Notes: a model not told the origin generated them from the sequence alone. A DNA stretch of 33,633 bases from Actinomycetales bacterium (GCA_022701985.1 JAKONK010000039.1:1-33633); one strand, 5' to 3'. Positions 16,176-25,079 are shown, numbered from the stretch's first letter. Numbers and translations are program-made.

Positions 16176-18794
16176 GTGACCCGGGAGACGCGTCGTGGAC
16201 GCAGCGTCTGGCAGCACCTCGCGGTGCTCGTCGCCGTGCCGATGCTCGCCGTGCTGGCGCTCAGCGCCGGCGTCGTGCAGTCCCACCTGACACGGGTGCA
16301 GCGGGCGGCCGCGGCCCACGAGCTGCTCACCGCCAGCCTGGAGCTCGACGCCGTGCACCGCGCCGTGGACCAGGAGCTCCTGCCGACGCTGGTGGTGACC
16401 GTCATCGGCGACGAGGCGGCCTCGGCCCGCGCCGGGTTCAGCCCCCTGGAGCGAGCGCGCATGGAGCAGGACGCCCCCCAGGCGCTCGCGCAGGCGCGCA
16501 CCCTGACCGACCGGGCGCTCGAGGCGGTGGTCCCCGCCCGCGCGACGGTGGTCGCCCCCGCCGTCGCGGAGCAGCTGCGGACCGTCCGGGCCGCCGTCGA
16601 CGGGGGCCTGTCGTCGCTGCCCGACCAGCTGCACGCCTACCTCGGAGCCTCCGACGCGGTGCGCCTGGCGGAGGCCCGCGCCTCCGTGCGCGCGGCGTCC
16701 GCGGGTCCCTCCCCGCACAGCGCCCCCAGCGTCCACGACGTCGCCCTGGTGACCGAGCTCGCCGGGCACGCCAGCCGCCAGCTGCCCCTGGCCTTCGCCG
16801 CGGCGGTGCTCACGGGTGGGGACCAGGCCCTGGCCGAGGTCGCGCTGGAAGAGGCGACGGGCAGCTACGGGCACCTGGTCCGCCAGCGGGAGGCCCTGTC
16901 CACCCCCGCCCTGCGGGACGCGTGGGCGCAGGCCACCGGCTCACCGGTCTCCACCAGCATCGACGCCGCCTCGGTCCGGCACGTCGACGCCTCCACGGCC
17001 CTGTCCCTGGGGGCCGCGAGCGGCGTGCGCGACGCGGAGCTCACCCGTCTGCTGCGCGGCGCCGTCCGGGCCGCGCTGGCGGCCTCGGACGCCGACCGCG
17101 CCGCCTCCGAGCGCGCGCTCACCGCATCGGTCCTGCTGTGCGTGCTGGTCCTGGTGCTGGCGGGGGCGAGCACCGTCGTCGCGGCCCGCCGCACCGCCCG
17201 CCCCCTGCGGCGGCTGTCCGAGGCCGCCCGGCGGGCCCTGGACGGCGAACCCCTGGACCTGCCCCGGCGAGGCCCGCGGGAGGTGCGCGAGGTCGGCGAC
17301 GCCCTGCGCAGCACCGCCGACGGCCTCCACCGGGTGCGGCTGCAGGCCGAGGCCGTCGCGCGCGGTGACCTGCGCACCGCCCTGGACCAGCCCCCGGCGC
17401 CCGGCCTGCTGGCCGCGGCGGTGCAGGAGTCCCTGGAGTCCGTCGCGCACGCCGTCGCGGCGCGCGACGCCCTGCGCGCCGAGCTCGTGCACCGCGCCAC
17501 CCACGACCCCCTGACGGGCCTGCCCAACCGCGCCGCGGCCCTGGCCGCGCTCGACGCGGCGGTGCGGCGCGTCGCGACCGGCGGCGGCCCGGTGGCCGTC
17601 CTCTTCGTCGACCTCGACGGCTTCAAGCAGGTCAACGACCGGTGCGGCCACGCCGCCGGCGACGAGGTGCTCCGCACCACCGCCTCCCGGCTGCGCGACC
17701 AGCTGCGCCAGGACGACGTGGTGGCCCGGATCGGCGGTGACGAGTTCGTCGTGGTCGCCCACGGCCTGGACCCCGACGGGGCCCGCGCCCTGGGCGAGCG
17801 CCTGGTCGCGGTGGTCGCCGAGCCGCTGGAGCTCGACGTCGACGGGACGCTCCGCACGCCGAGCATCGGGGCGAGCGTCGGTCTGGTCGTCTCCGCGGAC
17901 GGGCGGGCGACCCCCGCCCGGCTCCTGCGCAAGGCCGACACGGCGGTCTACCGCGCCAAGGCCCTGGGCCGGGGGTGCGTGGTCGTCCACGACGACGAGC
18001 TCCTCCGCGAGGAGGCGGAGCGCGACGCGGTCGCCCACGACCTGCGCGCGGCGCTGGCCGCCGGAGCGCTGGAGGTCCGCTACGAGCCCGTGGTCCACCC
18101 GGCCAGCGGTGCGCTGCTGGCCTGGCAGGTCTGGCCCCACTGGGAGCGCGCCGGGAGCGCGCTGGCGGGGTGCGCCGTCGTGGCGGTCGCCGAGGCGGCC
18201 GGCCTCGGGCGCGACCTGGGCCGGTGGCTGCTGCACGCTGCAGCGGTGCAGTCGTCCCTGTGGCGGGCCGAGCCCGGCGACCCCGGCAGCGGTCCGGGTG
18301 GCGTCCCGTTCGCCGTCGAGCTGTCGGGCGCGCACGCCGCCGACGGTCGCCTGCTCGACGACGTCTCCGACGCGCTCGTCACCGCGGAGCTGCCCGGCGA
18401 GGCGGCGGTCGTGTGCGTCGCCGAGGCCAGCGCGACCGACCCGGCCGTGGTGGGGAACCTGCGCGCCCTGCGGGTGGCCGGCGTCCTCGCCGCCCTCGAG
18501 GCCAGCGGGTCGACGCCCGTCGCGGACCTGCCCGCCCTGCCCGTGAGCGCCCTCACCCTGGCCGCTGGCCTGGTCGGCTCCGACGACCCCGCGCAGGCCC
18601 TGGTGCTCGACCTGGTCGCGTCAGCGGCCCAGCGGCTCGGGCTGGCGGTGGCCGCCACCGGGGTGGCCACCGACGAGCAGCTACGGCGCGCCGTGGCCGC
18701 CGGGGCCACCGCCGTGCGGGGGCCCCTCGTCGCCGCGCCGATGGCCGCCGAGGCCGCCGCGGCCTGGCGGCCGACCCTCACCGCCGGGGTGTGA
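16176..18794 (+). CDS. membrane GGDEF protein with degenerate EAL domain (copy 2)
   Basis: An 872-residue paralogue of the preceding gene, aligned along its entire length. Shared blocks include HASRQLPLAFAAAVL in the sensor, RTARPLRRLSEAARR in the linker and FVDLDGFKQVNDRCGHAAGD. The second membrane helix is LLCVLVLVLAGASTVVAARR near 319-338. GGDEF is intact (ARIGGDEFVVVAHG, near 520) with RQDD as the inhibitory-site match. The EAL-like domain is again without catalytic residues: EAL is replaced by QVW (AWQVWPHW), the DD pair is missing, and AEGVET reads ATGVAT. It starts 75 bases after copy 1, so cotranscription is possible, but it carries its own copy of the conserved upstream block. The 3' end overlaps the convergent phosphoribosyltransferase gene by 17 bases. 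Confidence 0.9.
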   Translation: MTRETRRGRSVWQHLAVLVAVPMLAVLALSAGVVQSHLTRVQRAAAAHELLTASLELDAVHRAVDQELLPTLVVTVIGDEAASARAGFSPLERARMEQDAPQALAQARTLTDRALEAVVPARATVVAPAVAEQLRTVRAAVDGGLSSLPDQLHAYLGASDAVRLAEARASVRAASAGPSPHSAPSVHDVALVTELAGHASRQLPLAFAAAVLTGGDQALAEVALEEATGSYGHLVRQREALSTPALRDAWAQATGSPVSTSIDAASVRHVDASTALSLGAASGVRDAELTRLLRGAVRAALAASDADRAASERALTASVLLCVLVLVLAGASTVVAARRTARPLRRLSEAARRALDGEPLDLPRRGPREVREVGDALRSTADGLHRVRLQAEAVARGDLRTALDQPPAPGLLAAAVQESLESVAHAVAARDALRAELVHRATHDPLTGLPNRAAALAALDAAVRRVATGGGPVAVLFVDLDGFKQVNDRCGHAAGDEVLRTTASRLRDQLRQDDVVARIGGDEFVVVAHGLDPDGARALGERLVAVVAEPLELDVDGTLRTPSIGASVGLVVSADGRATPARLLRKADTAVYRAKALGRGCVVVHDDELLREEAERDAVAHDLRAALAAGALEVRYEPVVHPASGALLAWQVWPHWERAGSALAGCAVVAVAEAAGLGRDLGRWLLHAAAVQSSLWRAEPGDPGSGPGGVPFAVELSGAHAADGRLLDDVSDALVTAELPGEAAVVCVAEASATDPAVVGNLRALRVAGVLAALEASGSTPVADLPALPVSALTLAAGLVGSDDPAQALVLDLVASAAQRLGLAVAATGVATDEQLRRAVAAGATAVRGPLVAAPMAAEAAAAWRPTLTAGV

Positions 18795-19254
18795 CGGCCC
18801 CCTGGGTGGACCAGCAGAAGTCGATCCAGCGGTCGGTGCGGCGCCACACGTACTCGCAGCGCACCACCGAGCGGGGCTTCTCGTAGACCACCGCCGAGCG
18901 CACGTCGGCGACGTGGCCGGAGCAGAAGTCCAGGACCATCTGGAGCGTGCGCCCGGTGTCGGCGACGTCGTCGACCACCAGCACCCGCGAGCCAGCGATG
19001 TCGACGGCCTGCAGCACCGGGGGCAGCACCACCGGCACCGGCAGCCGCTCGTCGACGCCGGTGTAGAACTCCACGTTCATCACGGCGGTGTTCTTGGTGC
19101 CGAGCGCGTAGGCCAGCGCCCCGCCCGGCACGAGGCCGCCGCGGGCGATGGCCAGCACCACCTCGGGCTCGAACCCGTCGTCGGCGACCTGCTGCGCGAG
19201 CTCGCGCACCGCCGTCCCGAACAGCTCCCAGGTGAGGACCTCGCGCTCTGGCAC
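18778..19254 (-). CDS. phosphoribosyltransferase
   Basis: A 158-residue protein with a GTG start. The PRPP-binding loop VLVVDDVADTGRTL near 90-103 is diagnostic for type I phosphoribosyltransferases. AIARGGLVPGGALAYALG supplies the second substrate loop. Related proteins are annotated as xanthine/hypoxanthine phosphoribosyltransferases. The aromatic C terminus WRRTDRWIDFCWSTQG is similar to the purine-type enzymes with a WI(D/V)FPW motif, so purine salvage is the likeliest role. It is last in the MFS-nei-phosphoribosyltransferase run, 28 bases after nei. Its stop end overlaps the second GGDEF gene on the opposite strand. Confidence 0.85.
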   Translation of the reverse strand: MPEREVLTWELFGTAVRELAQQVADDGFEPEVVLAIARGGLVPGGALAYALGTKNTAVMNVEFYTGVDERLPVPVVLPPVLQAVDIAGSRVLVVDDVADTGRTLQMVLDFCSGHVADVRSAVVYEKPRSVVRCEYVWRRTDRWIDFCWSTQGAVTPRR

Positions 19255-19282
19255 CCCCCGACCCTAGGGCCGGTCGGGCCCG

Positions 19283-20131
19283 TCAGGCCGGCTGCGGCCC
19301 GGGCTGGCACCGCGGGCACCACCAGGTCCGCCGGTGGACCCCGTACCGCTGGTCGGCTCCGGAGGAGGCGCCCGCGGCGCCGTCGACCACCCGCACGGTC
19401 GTGCCGCACCGCCGGCAGGGCTTCCCGGCGTTCCCGGCCACCCAGTGCTCCTGGCCCGGGCGGGTGTCGCCGGTGGTGACCTGGTACCCGGTCGTGCCGG
19501 CGGCCGAGGCCCGCAGCGCCCTGGCGGCGAGCGCGACGGCGCGCTCCGCGCCGTCGTCGCCCAGGTCGCCCACGGGCGTCCAGGGGCTGCGACCGAGCAG
19601 GAAGCACAGCTCGTTCGCCCACAGGTTGCCCAGGCCCGCGAGGTTGCGCTGGTCGAGCAGCGCCCCGGCGAGGGGGCGCGCGGGGTCGGCGAGGAGGTGG
19701 CGCACCGCGAGCGCGGCGTCGAAGCCGTCGTGCAGGAGGTCGGGACCGAGGTGGCCGACGGCGTCGGCCTCGCGGGCGGTGCGCAGCAGCTCGACCACGG
19801 GCAGGCGCAGGCCGGCGGCGCTGCGCTGCTCGGTGGTGACCAGCAGCGCCCGGACGTCGGGGTGGCGGGCCGCGGGCAGCCGCTTGCCGGGCCCGAGCAG
19901 CGCCCACTCGCCGTCCATCCGCAGGTGCGTGTGCAGGGTGAGCGCGTCGCCGTCGTGGTCCAGGCGGGTCAGGAGGTGCTTGCCGTGGGTCGCGGTGCCG
20001 AGCACCAGGGCGCCGGCGAGGTCGGCGCCGGCGTGCGCGGGCACCATCAGGCGCCCCGCGAGGAGCCGCCGGCCCGCGAGCGCGGCGTCCATGCGGCGGG
20101 CCAGCCGCGCGACGGTGTCTCCCTCGGGCAC
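19283..20131 (-). CDS. nei: Fpg/Nei-family DNA glycosylase (endonuclease VIII-like)
   Basis: A 282-residue protein starting (GTG) with PEGDTVARLARRMD, the N-terminal catalytic Pro-Glu of the family. HGKHLL supplies the conserved lysine, DQRNLAGLGNLWANE the helix-two-turn-helix, and CRRCGTT ... RTWWCPRCQ the zinc finger. PEGDT rather than PELPE places it with Nei (endonuclease VIII) enzymes, which remove oxidised pyrimidines and cleave the strand by beta/delta elimination. The zinc finger has about 29 residues between the two cysteine pairs, longer than usual, due to a Gly/Ala insertion (VDGAAGASSGADQ). It starts 9 bases after the MFS gene and carries a GGGGGTGA ribosome site. Confidence 0.92.
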   Translation of the reverse strand: MPEGDTVARLARRMDAALAGRRLLAGRLMVPAHAGADLAGALVLGTATHGKHLLTRLDHDGDALTLHTHLRMDGEWALLGPGKRLPAARHPDVRALLVTTEQRSAAGLRLPVVELLRTAREADAVGHLGPDLLHDGFDAALAVRHLLADPARPLAGALLDQRNLAGLGNLWANELCFLLGRSPWTPVGDLGDDGAERAVALAARALRASAAGTTGYQVTTGDTRPGQEHWVAGNAGKPCRRCGTTVRVVDGAAGASSGADQRYGVHRRTWWCPRCQPGPQPA

Positions 20132-20140
20132 CGCTCGATC

Positions 20141-21469
20141 TCACCCCCTGGCGGTGGTCTGCGCCTCCCGGGCGCCGGCGTCCAGGCGGACGGCCGCCAC
20201 GCAGCTGGTGGCCCCGGCGACGCCGGCCAGGCGCAGGGCCTCCAGCACGAGGGAGGGCTCGTGCTCGACGACGGCGCGGCGGCGCCGCACCGGCAGCGCG
20301 CCGGCGCCGCCGGGGGCCCCGCGCTGCAGCAGCACGGCCACCAGCGCGATCAGCGCGCCCGCCGCGGCGAGCACCGCGCCGACGACCATCGTGGCGCGCA
20401 GCCCGTACCCGGCGGCCAGCACCTGGGCGCCGGCGGCGGCGCCGAGGGCGTTGGCGGCGTTGAAGGCGGCCTGGTTGGCCGCCGAGGCCATCAGCCCGCT
20501 GCCGGGGGCCACGGAGATCACGCGGTTGATGAGCGGCGGGCCGACGAAGAAGGCGACGACGCCGAAGAGCACCAGCGCCACGAGCGCGGTGGCGGGGTGC
20601 CCTGACGCACCGAGCATGACCAGGCAGGCCAGGGACAGCGCCGCCAGGCCCAGCACCGCAGAGCCCTCGGGCCAGCGGTCGGACCCCCGGCCGCCGAGCA
20701 GCGTGCCCGCCACGGTGCCGGCGCCGTAGGCCACGAGCACCCAGGCGACGGCGGCGGCGGGGAACCCGGCCAGGTCGGTGAGGATGGGCGAGACGTAGCT
20801 GTAGACGGCGAAGAGCCCGCCGGTGCCGACGGCGGTGGCGGCCAGCGTCAGCAGCACCTGGGGGCGGAGCACCCCGCTGAGCTCGGTGGCCAGGCGCACG
20901 GGCGCCTCGCGGCGCAGCGGCACCCAGCGCAGCACCGCGAGCGCCGTCACCACGCCGAGCACGCCGACGAGGCCGAAGGCCCACCGCCAGCCGAGCACCT
21001 GGCCGAGCGCGGTGCCGACGGGGACGCCGAGCAGCTGGGCGACGGTGAGGCCGGTGAAGACCCGGCTGATGGCGGTGCCCTCCTTGCCGGGGGCGGCCAG
21101 GGACCTCGCGACGACGGCGGCGACGCCGAAGAACGAGCCGTGCGCGAGCCCGGTGGCGAACCGGGCGGCGAGCAGCTCGTGGTAGCCGGGGGCGAAGGCC
21201 GTGGCGACGTGGCCGAGCACGAACAGGACCATCAGCCCGGCGAGCACCCGCTGGTGGGGGTACCGGGTGGACAGGGCCGTCAGCGTGGGGGCGCCGACGA
21301 CCACTCCCAGGGCGTACGCGGAGATGGCGTAGCCGACGGCGGGCACCGTGACGGACAGGTCACCGGCGACCTCGGGCAGCAGGCCCATCATGAGGAACTC
21401 GGTGGAGCCGATGGCGAAGGCGCCGGTGGCGAGCGCGAGCAGGGCCCGGCTGGAGGTGGAGGTGGGCAC
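20141..21469 (-). CDS. MFS efflux transporter (DHA1/AraJ-Cmx type)
   Basis: A 442-residue protein from GTG 21469, chosen because the first membrane helix follows directly (LLALATGAFAIGSTEFLMMG). Twelve hydrophobic segments can be counted. GSTEFLMMGLLPEVA is typical of the AraJ/Cmx/MdfA-like drug:H+ antiporters, and LSTRYPHQRVLAG provides the loop 2-3 motif. The C-terminal 50 residues after the last helix are hydrophilic and start with an RRRR cluster, an extension not usual in the family. The gene diverges from the first aldo/keto reductase across 169 bases and leads the nei and phosphoribosyltransferase genes. The substrate is unknown. Confidence 0.88.
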   Translation of the reverse strand: MPTSTSSRALLALATGAFAIGSTEFLMMGLLPEVAGDLSVTVPAVGYAISAYALGVVVGAPTLTALSTRYPHQRVLAGLMVLFVLGHVATAFAPGYHELLAARFATGLAHGSFFGVAAVVARSLAAPGKEGTAISRVFTGLTVAQLLGVPVGTALGQVLGWRWAFGLVGVLGVVTALAVLRWVPLRREAPVRLATELSGVLRPQVLLTLAATAVGTGGLFAVYSYVSPILTDLAGFPAAAVAWVLVAYGAGTVAGTLLGGRGSDRWPEGSAVLGLAALSLACLVMLGASGHPATALVALVLFGVVAFFVGPPLINRVISVAPGSGLMASAANQAAFNAANALGAAAGAQVLAAGYGLRATMVVGAVLAAAGALIALVAVLLQRGAPGGAGALPVRRRRAVVEHEPSLVLEALRLAGVAGATSCVAAVRLDAGAREAQTTARG

Positions 21470-21638
21470 TGCTGGCCTTCCGGGACGTGCTGGCGAGGAC
21501 GGAGGCGTCCCCGTCGTCGCCCGGGGCCATCCAACCAGCCCCAGCCCCCGGCGGGTGGCTCCTCCGGCGGACCCCGCGGCGCCGGTCGTCCCGGCGGCCC
21601 GGGGTGCGCCGGGGTCCGCCCGGGCGCAGCGTGGGGGT

Positions 21639-22661
21639 GTGGACACCCGCACACTGGGACGCACCGGCGTCCAGGTCAGCCCGCTCTGCCTCGGCGCCAT
21701 GATGTTCGGCGCGTGGGGCAACCCCGACCACGACGACTCGGTCCGGATCATCCACCGCGCGCTCGACGCCGGCATCACCTTCGTGGACACGGCCGACGTG
21801 TACGCGCAGGGCGAGAGCGAGGAGATCGTCGGCAGGGCCCTGCAGGGTCGGCGCGACGAGGTGGTGCTCGCCACCAAGGCCCACGGGCAGATGGGCGAGG
21901 GGCCCAACCGGCAGGGCAACTCCCGGCGCTGGCTGGTGCGCGAGGTCGAGGACAGCCTGCGCCGGCTGCAGACCGACTGGATCGACCTCTACCAGATCCA
22001 CCGGCCCGACCCGACGGTCGACACCGAGGAGACGCTGTCGGCGCTGACGGACCTGCAGCGCGCCGGGAAGATCCGGTACTTCGGGTCCTCGACGTTCCCC
22101 GCCCACGAGGTGGTCGAGGGCCAGTGGGTCGCGAAGGAGCGCGGGCTGTCGCGCTACGTCACCGAGCAGCCGCCGTACTCGATCCTCGTGCGCGGCGTCG
22201 AGCGCGACCTGCTGCCCGTGGCCCAGCAGCACGGCATGGGCGTGCTGCCGTGGAGCCCCCTGGCCGGCGGCTGGCTCACCGGGCGCTACCGCAAGGGCCA
22301 GGAGCCGCCGACGTCGTCGCGCGCAGCACGCATCCCCGCGCGCTTCGACCTGTCGCTGCCGGACAACCAGCGCAAGCTCGAGGCCGCTGACGCCCTCGCC
22401 GTGCTCGCCGAGGAGGCGGGCCTGACGCTGGTGCACCTGGCGCTGGCCTTCGTGCTGCGCCACCCGGCCGTGACCAGCCCGATCATCGGCCCGCGCACGA
22501 TGGAGCAGCTGGAGAGCCAGCTCGGCGCCGTCGACGTTGTCCTGTCCGACGACGTGCTCGACAGGATCGACGAGATCGTGCCGCCGGGGACCACGCTCGC
22601 CGCCGCCGACGCCGGCTACGCCCCGCCGTCCCTCACCGACGCCTCGCTGCGCCGCCGCTGA
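21639..22661 (+). CDS. aldo/keto reductase (1)
   Basis: A 340-residue NADPH-dependent oxidoreductase with a TIM-barrel fold. The catalytic tetrad is visible: Asp and Tyr in FVDTADVYAQGESEE, Lys in LATKAHGQMGEG and His in YQIHRPDPT. The C-terminal cofactor region is SPIIGPRTMEQLESQLGA. The start is GTG 21639, giving VDTRTLGRTGVQVSPLCLGA, the standard N terminus of the family. GNSRRWLVREVEDSLRRLQT places it in a group widespread in actinobacteria. The physiological substrate is unknown; aldehydes are plausible. It lies 39 bases before the second aldo/keto reductase. Confidence 0.92.
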   Translation: MDTRTLGRTGVQVSPLCLGAMMFGAWGNPDHDDSVRIIHRALDAGITFVDTADVYAQGESEEIVGRALQGRRDEVVLATKAHGQMGEGPNRQGNSRRWLVREVEDSLRRLQTDWIDLYQIHRPDPTVDTEETLSALTDLQRAGKIRYFGSSTFPAHEVVEGQWVAKERGLSRYVTEQPPYSILVRGVERDLLPVAQQHGMGVLPWSPLAGGWLTGRYRKGQEPPTSSRAARIPARFDLSLPDNQRKLEAADALAVLAEEAGLTLVHLALAFVLRHPAVTSPIIGPRTMEQLESQLGAVDVVLSDDVLDRIDEIVPPGTTLAAADAGYAPPSLTDASLRRR

Positions 22662-22700
22662 CCGCGCCCCCTCCCCACGACGATCGAAGGAGCTGCGTCC

Positions 22701-23711
22701 ATGAGCACCGACGCCCCCACCGCAGACCGCGCTCCGCGGCGGCTGCGCGACCTGTCCGTCTCACCCCTCGGCCTGGGCTGCATGGGGATGAGCGAGTTCT
22801 ACGGCGGTGCGGACGCCCGTGACGAGGAGGAGTCGGTCCGCACCGTCCACCGCGCCCTCGACCTGGGTGTGACGCTGCTCGACACCGCCGACATGTACGG
22901 CCCGTTCACCAACGAGCGCCTGGTCGGCCGGGCCGTCGGCTCCCGCCGCGAGGAGGTGGTGCTGGCCACCAAGTTCGGGAACGAGCGCCGCGAGGACGGC
23001 ACCCGGCGCGTCAACGGGCGCCCGGAGTACGTGCGGGCCGCGTGCGACGCGTCGCTGGAGCGGCTCGGCGTGGACCACATCGACCTCTACTACCAGCACC
23101 GCGTGGACGCGTCCGTGCCGGTGGAGGAGACGTGGGGCGCCATGAGCGAGCTGGTCACCGCCGGCAAGGTGCGCTTCCTGGGCATCTCCGAGGCGGCACC
23201 GGAGACCATCCGCCGCGCCGACGCCGTCCACCCGGTCACCGCCCTGCAGACCGAGTGGAGCCTGTGGACCCGGGACGTCGAGTCCGACGGCGTCCTGGAG
23301 ACCGTGCGCGAGCTCGGCATCGGCTTCGTGCCGTACTCCCCGCTGGGACGCGGCTTCCTCACCGGGGCCATCACGTCGCCCGACGACTTCGCCCCCGACG
23401 ACTTCCGCCGCAGCAACCCCCGCTTCCAGGGCGAGGCGTTCGCGCAGAACCTGCGGATGGTCGACCGGGTGCGCGCCCTCGCGGACGAGAAGGGCTGCAC
23501 CCCGGCGCAGCTGGCGCTGGCGTGGGTGCTGGCCCAGGGCCCAGACGTCGTCCCCATCCCCGGCACCACCAAGGTCTCGCGCCTGGAGGAGAACGTCGGG
23601 GCGCTGGACGTGCGGCTGACCGCGCAGGACCTCGCGCGGCTGGACGAGGCCGCGCCGGCCGGCGCGACCGCCGGGGAGCGCTACCCGGACATGAGCAGCG
23701 TCCGCCGCTGA
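22701..23711 (+). CDS. aldo/keto reductase (2)
   Basis: A 336-residue protein with a good ribosome site (AAGGAG at 22687-22692, 8-base spacer). It carries [26 protein letters not shown] (Asp, Tyr), LATKFGNE (Lys), LYYQHRVD (His) and [18 protein letters not shown]. These match the AKR13/YajO-like group, clearly a different subfamily from its upstream neighbour, so the pair is not a recent duplication. Transcription probably ends at the strong hairpin 20 bases downstream. The substrate is unknown. Confidence 0.93.
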   Translation: MSTDAPTADRAPRRLRDLSVSPLGLGCMGMSEFYGGADARDEEESVRTVHRALDLGVTLLDTADMYGPFTNERLVGRAVGSRREEVVLATKFGNERREDGTRRVNGRPEYVRAACDASLERLGVDHIDLYYQHRVDASVPVEETWGAMSELVTAGKVRFLGISEAAPETIRRADAVHPVTALQTEWSLWTRDVESDGVLETVRELGIGFVPYSPLGRGFLTGAITSPDDFAPDDFRRSNPRFQGEAFAQNLRMVDRVRALADEKGCTPAQLALAWVLAQGPDVVPIPGTTKVSRLEENVGALDVRLTAQDLARLDEAAPAGATAGERYPDMSSVRR

Positions 23712-23730
23712 CCCCACCCTCCCCCACCAC

Positions 23731-23780
23731 GACCACGGGCGTCCGCCACCCGCTGCAGGGGGTGGCGGACGCCCGTGGTC
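23731..23780. terminator. 21-bp perfect hairpin terminator
   Basis: Arms 23731-23751 and 23760-23780 are perfectly complementary, with an 8-base loop. It lies between the convergent aldo/keto reductase and fdhA genes, so it can stop transcription from both sides. No U-tract follows. It shares its sequence with the hairpin at 25394-25440. Confidence 0.88.
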
Positions 23781-23798
23781 ACCGACGGGGAGCTGGGG

Positions 23799-25016
23799 TC
23801 AGCGCTTCCCGATGACCCCGTGCGGGTCGAGCACGTACTTCTTGGCGGCGCCCTTGTCGAAGTCGGCGTAGCCCTGCGGGGCCTCGTCGAGGCCGATCGG
23901 CGTGGCGTTGACGGCCTTCGCGATCTGCACCCGGTCGTGCAGGATCGCCTGCATCAGGCCGCGGTGGTACTTCATCACCGGGCACTGGCCGGTGGTGAAC
24001 GACAGCGACTTGGCCCACCCGGTGCCGAGGTCGAGGGAGAGCGCGCCGCGCTTGGCGGCGTCGTCCACACCGCCCGGGTCACCGGTGACGTACAGGCCGG
24101 GGATGCCGAGCGCGCCGCCCGCCGTCGTGATCTCCATGAGGGAGTTCAGCACCGTGGCGGGGGCCTCGGTGCCGGCGCCGGAGCCGTGGCCGCGGGCCTC
24201 GAAGCCCACCGCGTCGACGCCGCAGTCGACCTCGGGCACGCCCAGGATCTGCTCGATCTGGTCCTTCGGGTCGCCCTTGCTGACGTCGACCGTCTCGCAG
24301 CCGAAGCTGCGGGCCTGCGCCAGGCGCTCCTCGTTGAGGTCGCCGACGATGACGACGGCCGCCCCCAGCAGCTGCGCACCCGCCGCCGCGGCGAGGCCCA
24401 CCGGGCCGGCGCCGGCGATGTAGACGGTGGAGCCGACGCCGACGCCCGCGGTGACGCAGCCGTGGAAGCCGGTGGGGAAGATGTCGGACAGCATCGTCAG
24501 GTCGAGGATCTTCTCCATCGCCTGGTCGCGGTCCGGGAACTTCAGCAGGTTCCAGTCGGCGTAGGGCACCAGCACGTACTCGGCCTGGCCGCCCACCCAG
24601 CCGCCCATGTCGACGTACCCGTAGGCCGAGCCCGGCCGGTCGGGGTTGACGTTGAGGCAGATGCCGGTCTTGCGCTCCTTGCAGTTGCGGCAGCGCCCGC
24701 ACGCGATGTTGAACGGCACCGAGACGATGTCGCCGGTCTTGACGAACTCGACGTCGGGCCCGACCTCGACGACCTCCCCGGTGATCTCGTGGCCCAGCAC
24801 GAGGCCCTCCGGCGCGGTGGTCCGGCCGCGGACCATGTGCTGGTCGGAGCCGCAGATGTTGGTCGAGACGGTCTTGAGGACGACGCCGTGACGCACTGGG
24901 CGGCCCACGTTGTCGGGGTTGACGCCCGGCCCGTCCTTCAGCTCGAAGGTGGGGTAGTCGATGTCGATGACGTCGACCCCGTGGCCGTTGTAGGCCACGG
25001 CGCGGTTGCTGCTCAT
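23799..25016 (-). CDS. fdhA: glutathione-independent formaldehyde dehydrogenase
   Basis: A 405-residue zinc- and NAD-dependent enzyme with an ATG start, GGGAG about 5 bases upstream and a convincing promoter. Catalytic zinc residues lie in STNICGSDQHMVRG and LGHEITGEVVEVG. The structural zinc site is CGRCRNCKERKTGIC, and the cofactor loop is YIAGAGPVGLAAAAGA. LGTGWAKSLSFTTGQCPV and KYHRGLMQAILHDRV are hallmark segments of Pseudomonas-type FdhA, which oxidises formaldehyde to formate without glutathione or mycothiol. A detoxification role is the natural reading. It is a single-gene unit bounded by the hairpin at 23731-23780. Confidence 0.93.
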   Translation of the reverse strand: MSSNRAVAYNGHGVDVIDIDYPTFELKDGPGVNPDNVGRPVRHGVVLKTVSTNICGSDQHMVRGRTTAPEGLVLGHEITGEVVEVGPDVEFVKTGDIVSVPFNIACGRCRNCKERKTGICLNVNPDRPGSAYGYVDMGGWVGGQAEYVLVPYADWNLLKFPDRDQAMEKILDLTMLSDIFPTGFHGCVTAGVGVGSTVYIAGAGPVGLAAAAGAQLLGAAVVIVGDLNEERLAQARSFGCETVDVSKGDPKDQIEQILGVPEVDCGVDAVGFEARGHGSGAGTEAPATVLNSLMEITTAGGALGIPGLYVTGDPGGVDDAAKRGALSLDLGTGWAKSLSFTTGQCPVMKYHRGLMQAILHDRVQIAKAVNATPIGLDEAPQGYADFDKGAAKKYVLDPHGVIGKR

Positions 25017-25046
25017 GCACGCTCCCGAGGTGATCCGGGCACCCGC

Positions 25047-25075
25047 GTCACCGCTGACGCCGACGTCCCGGTGAC
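25047..25075. promoter_or_regulatory. inverted repeat at the fdhA transcription start
   Basis: GTCACCG (25047-25053) and CGGTGAC (25069-25075) are complementary, 15 bases apart. The site lies just downstream of the fdhA -10 element. It could be an operator or a 5' leader hairpin. Confidence 0.4.
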
Positions 25076-25079
25076 ACCG

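Noticed and set aside
13374-16874. Minus-strand open frame of over 1100 codons
   Set aside because: It mirrors the two GGDEF genes, which have clear domains. High GC keeps stop codons rare in the opposite frames.
13460-17368. Plus-strand frame starting with ATG 13460
   Set aside because: It is out of frame with the GGDEF proteins, and its translation is arginine/proline-rich with no conserved motif. The ATG is part of the conserved block before the true GTG.
21635-21648. Dyad GGGTGT-GG-ACACCC over the start of aldo/keto reductase 1
   Set aside because: The arms are only 6 bp, in G-rich sequence where such matches arise easily, and there is no second signal.
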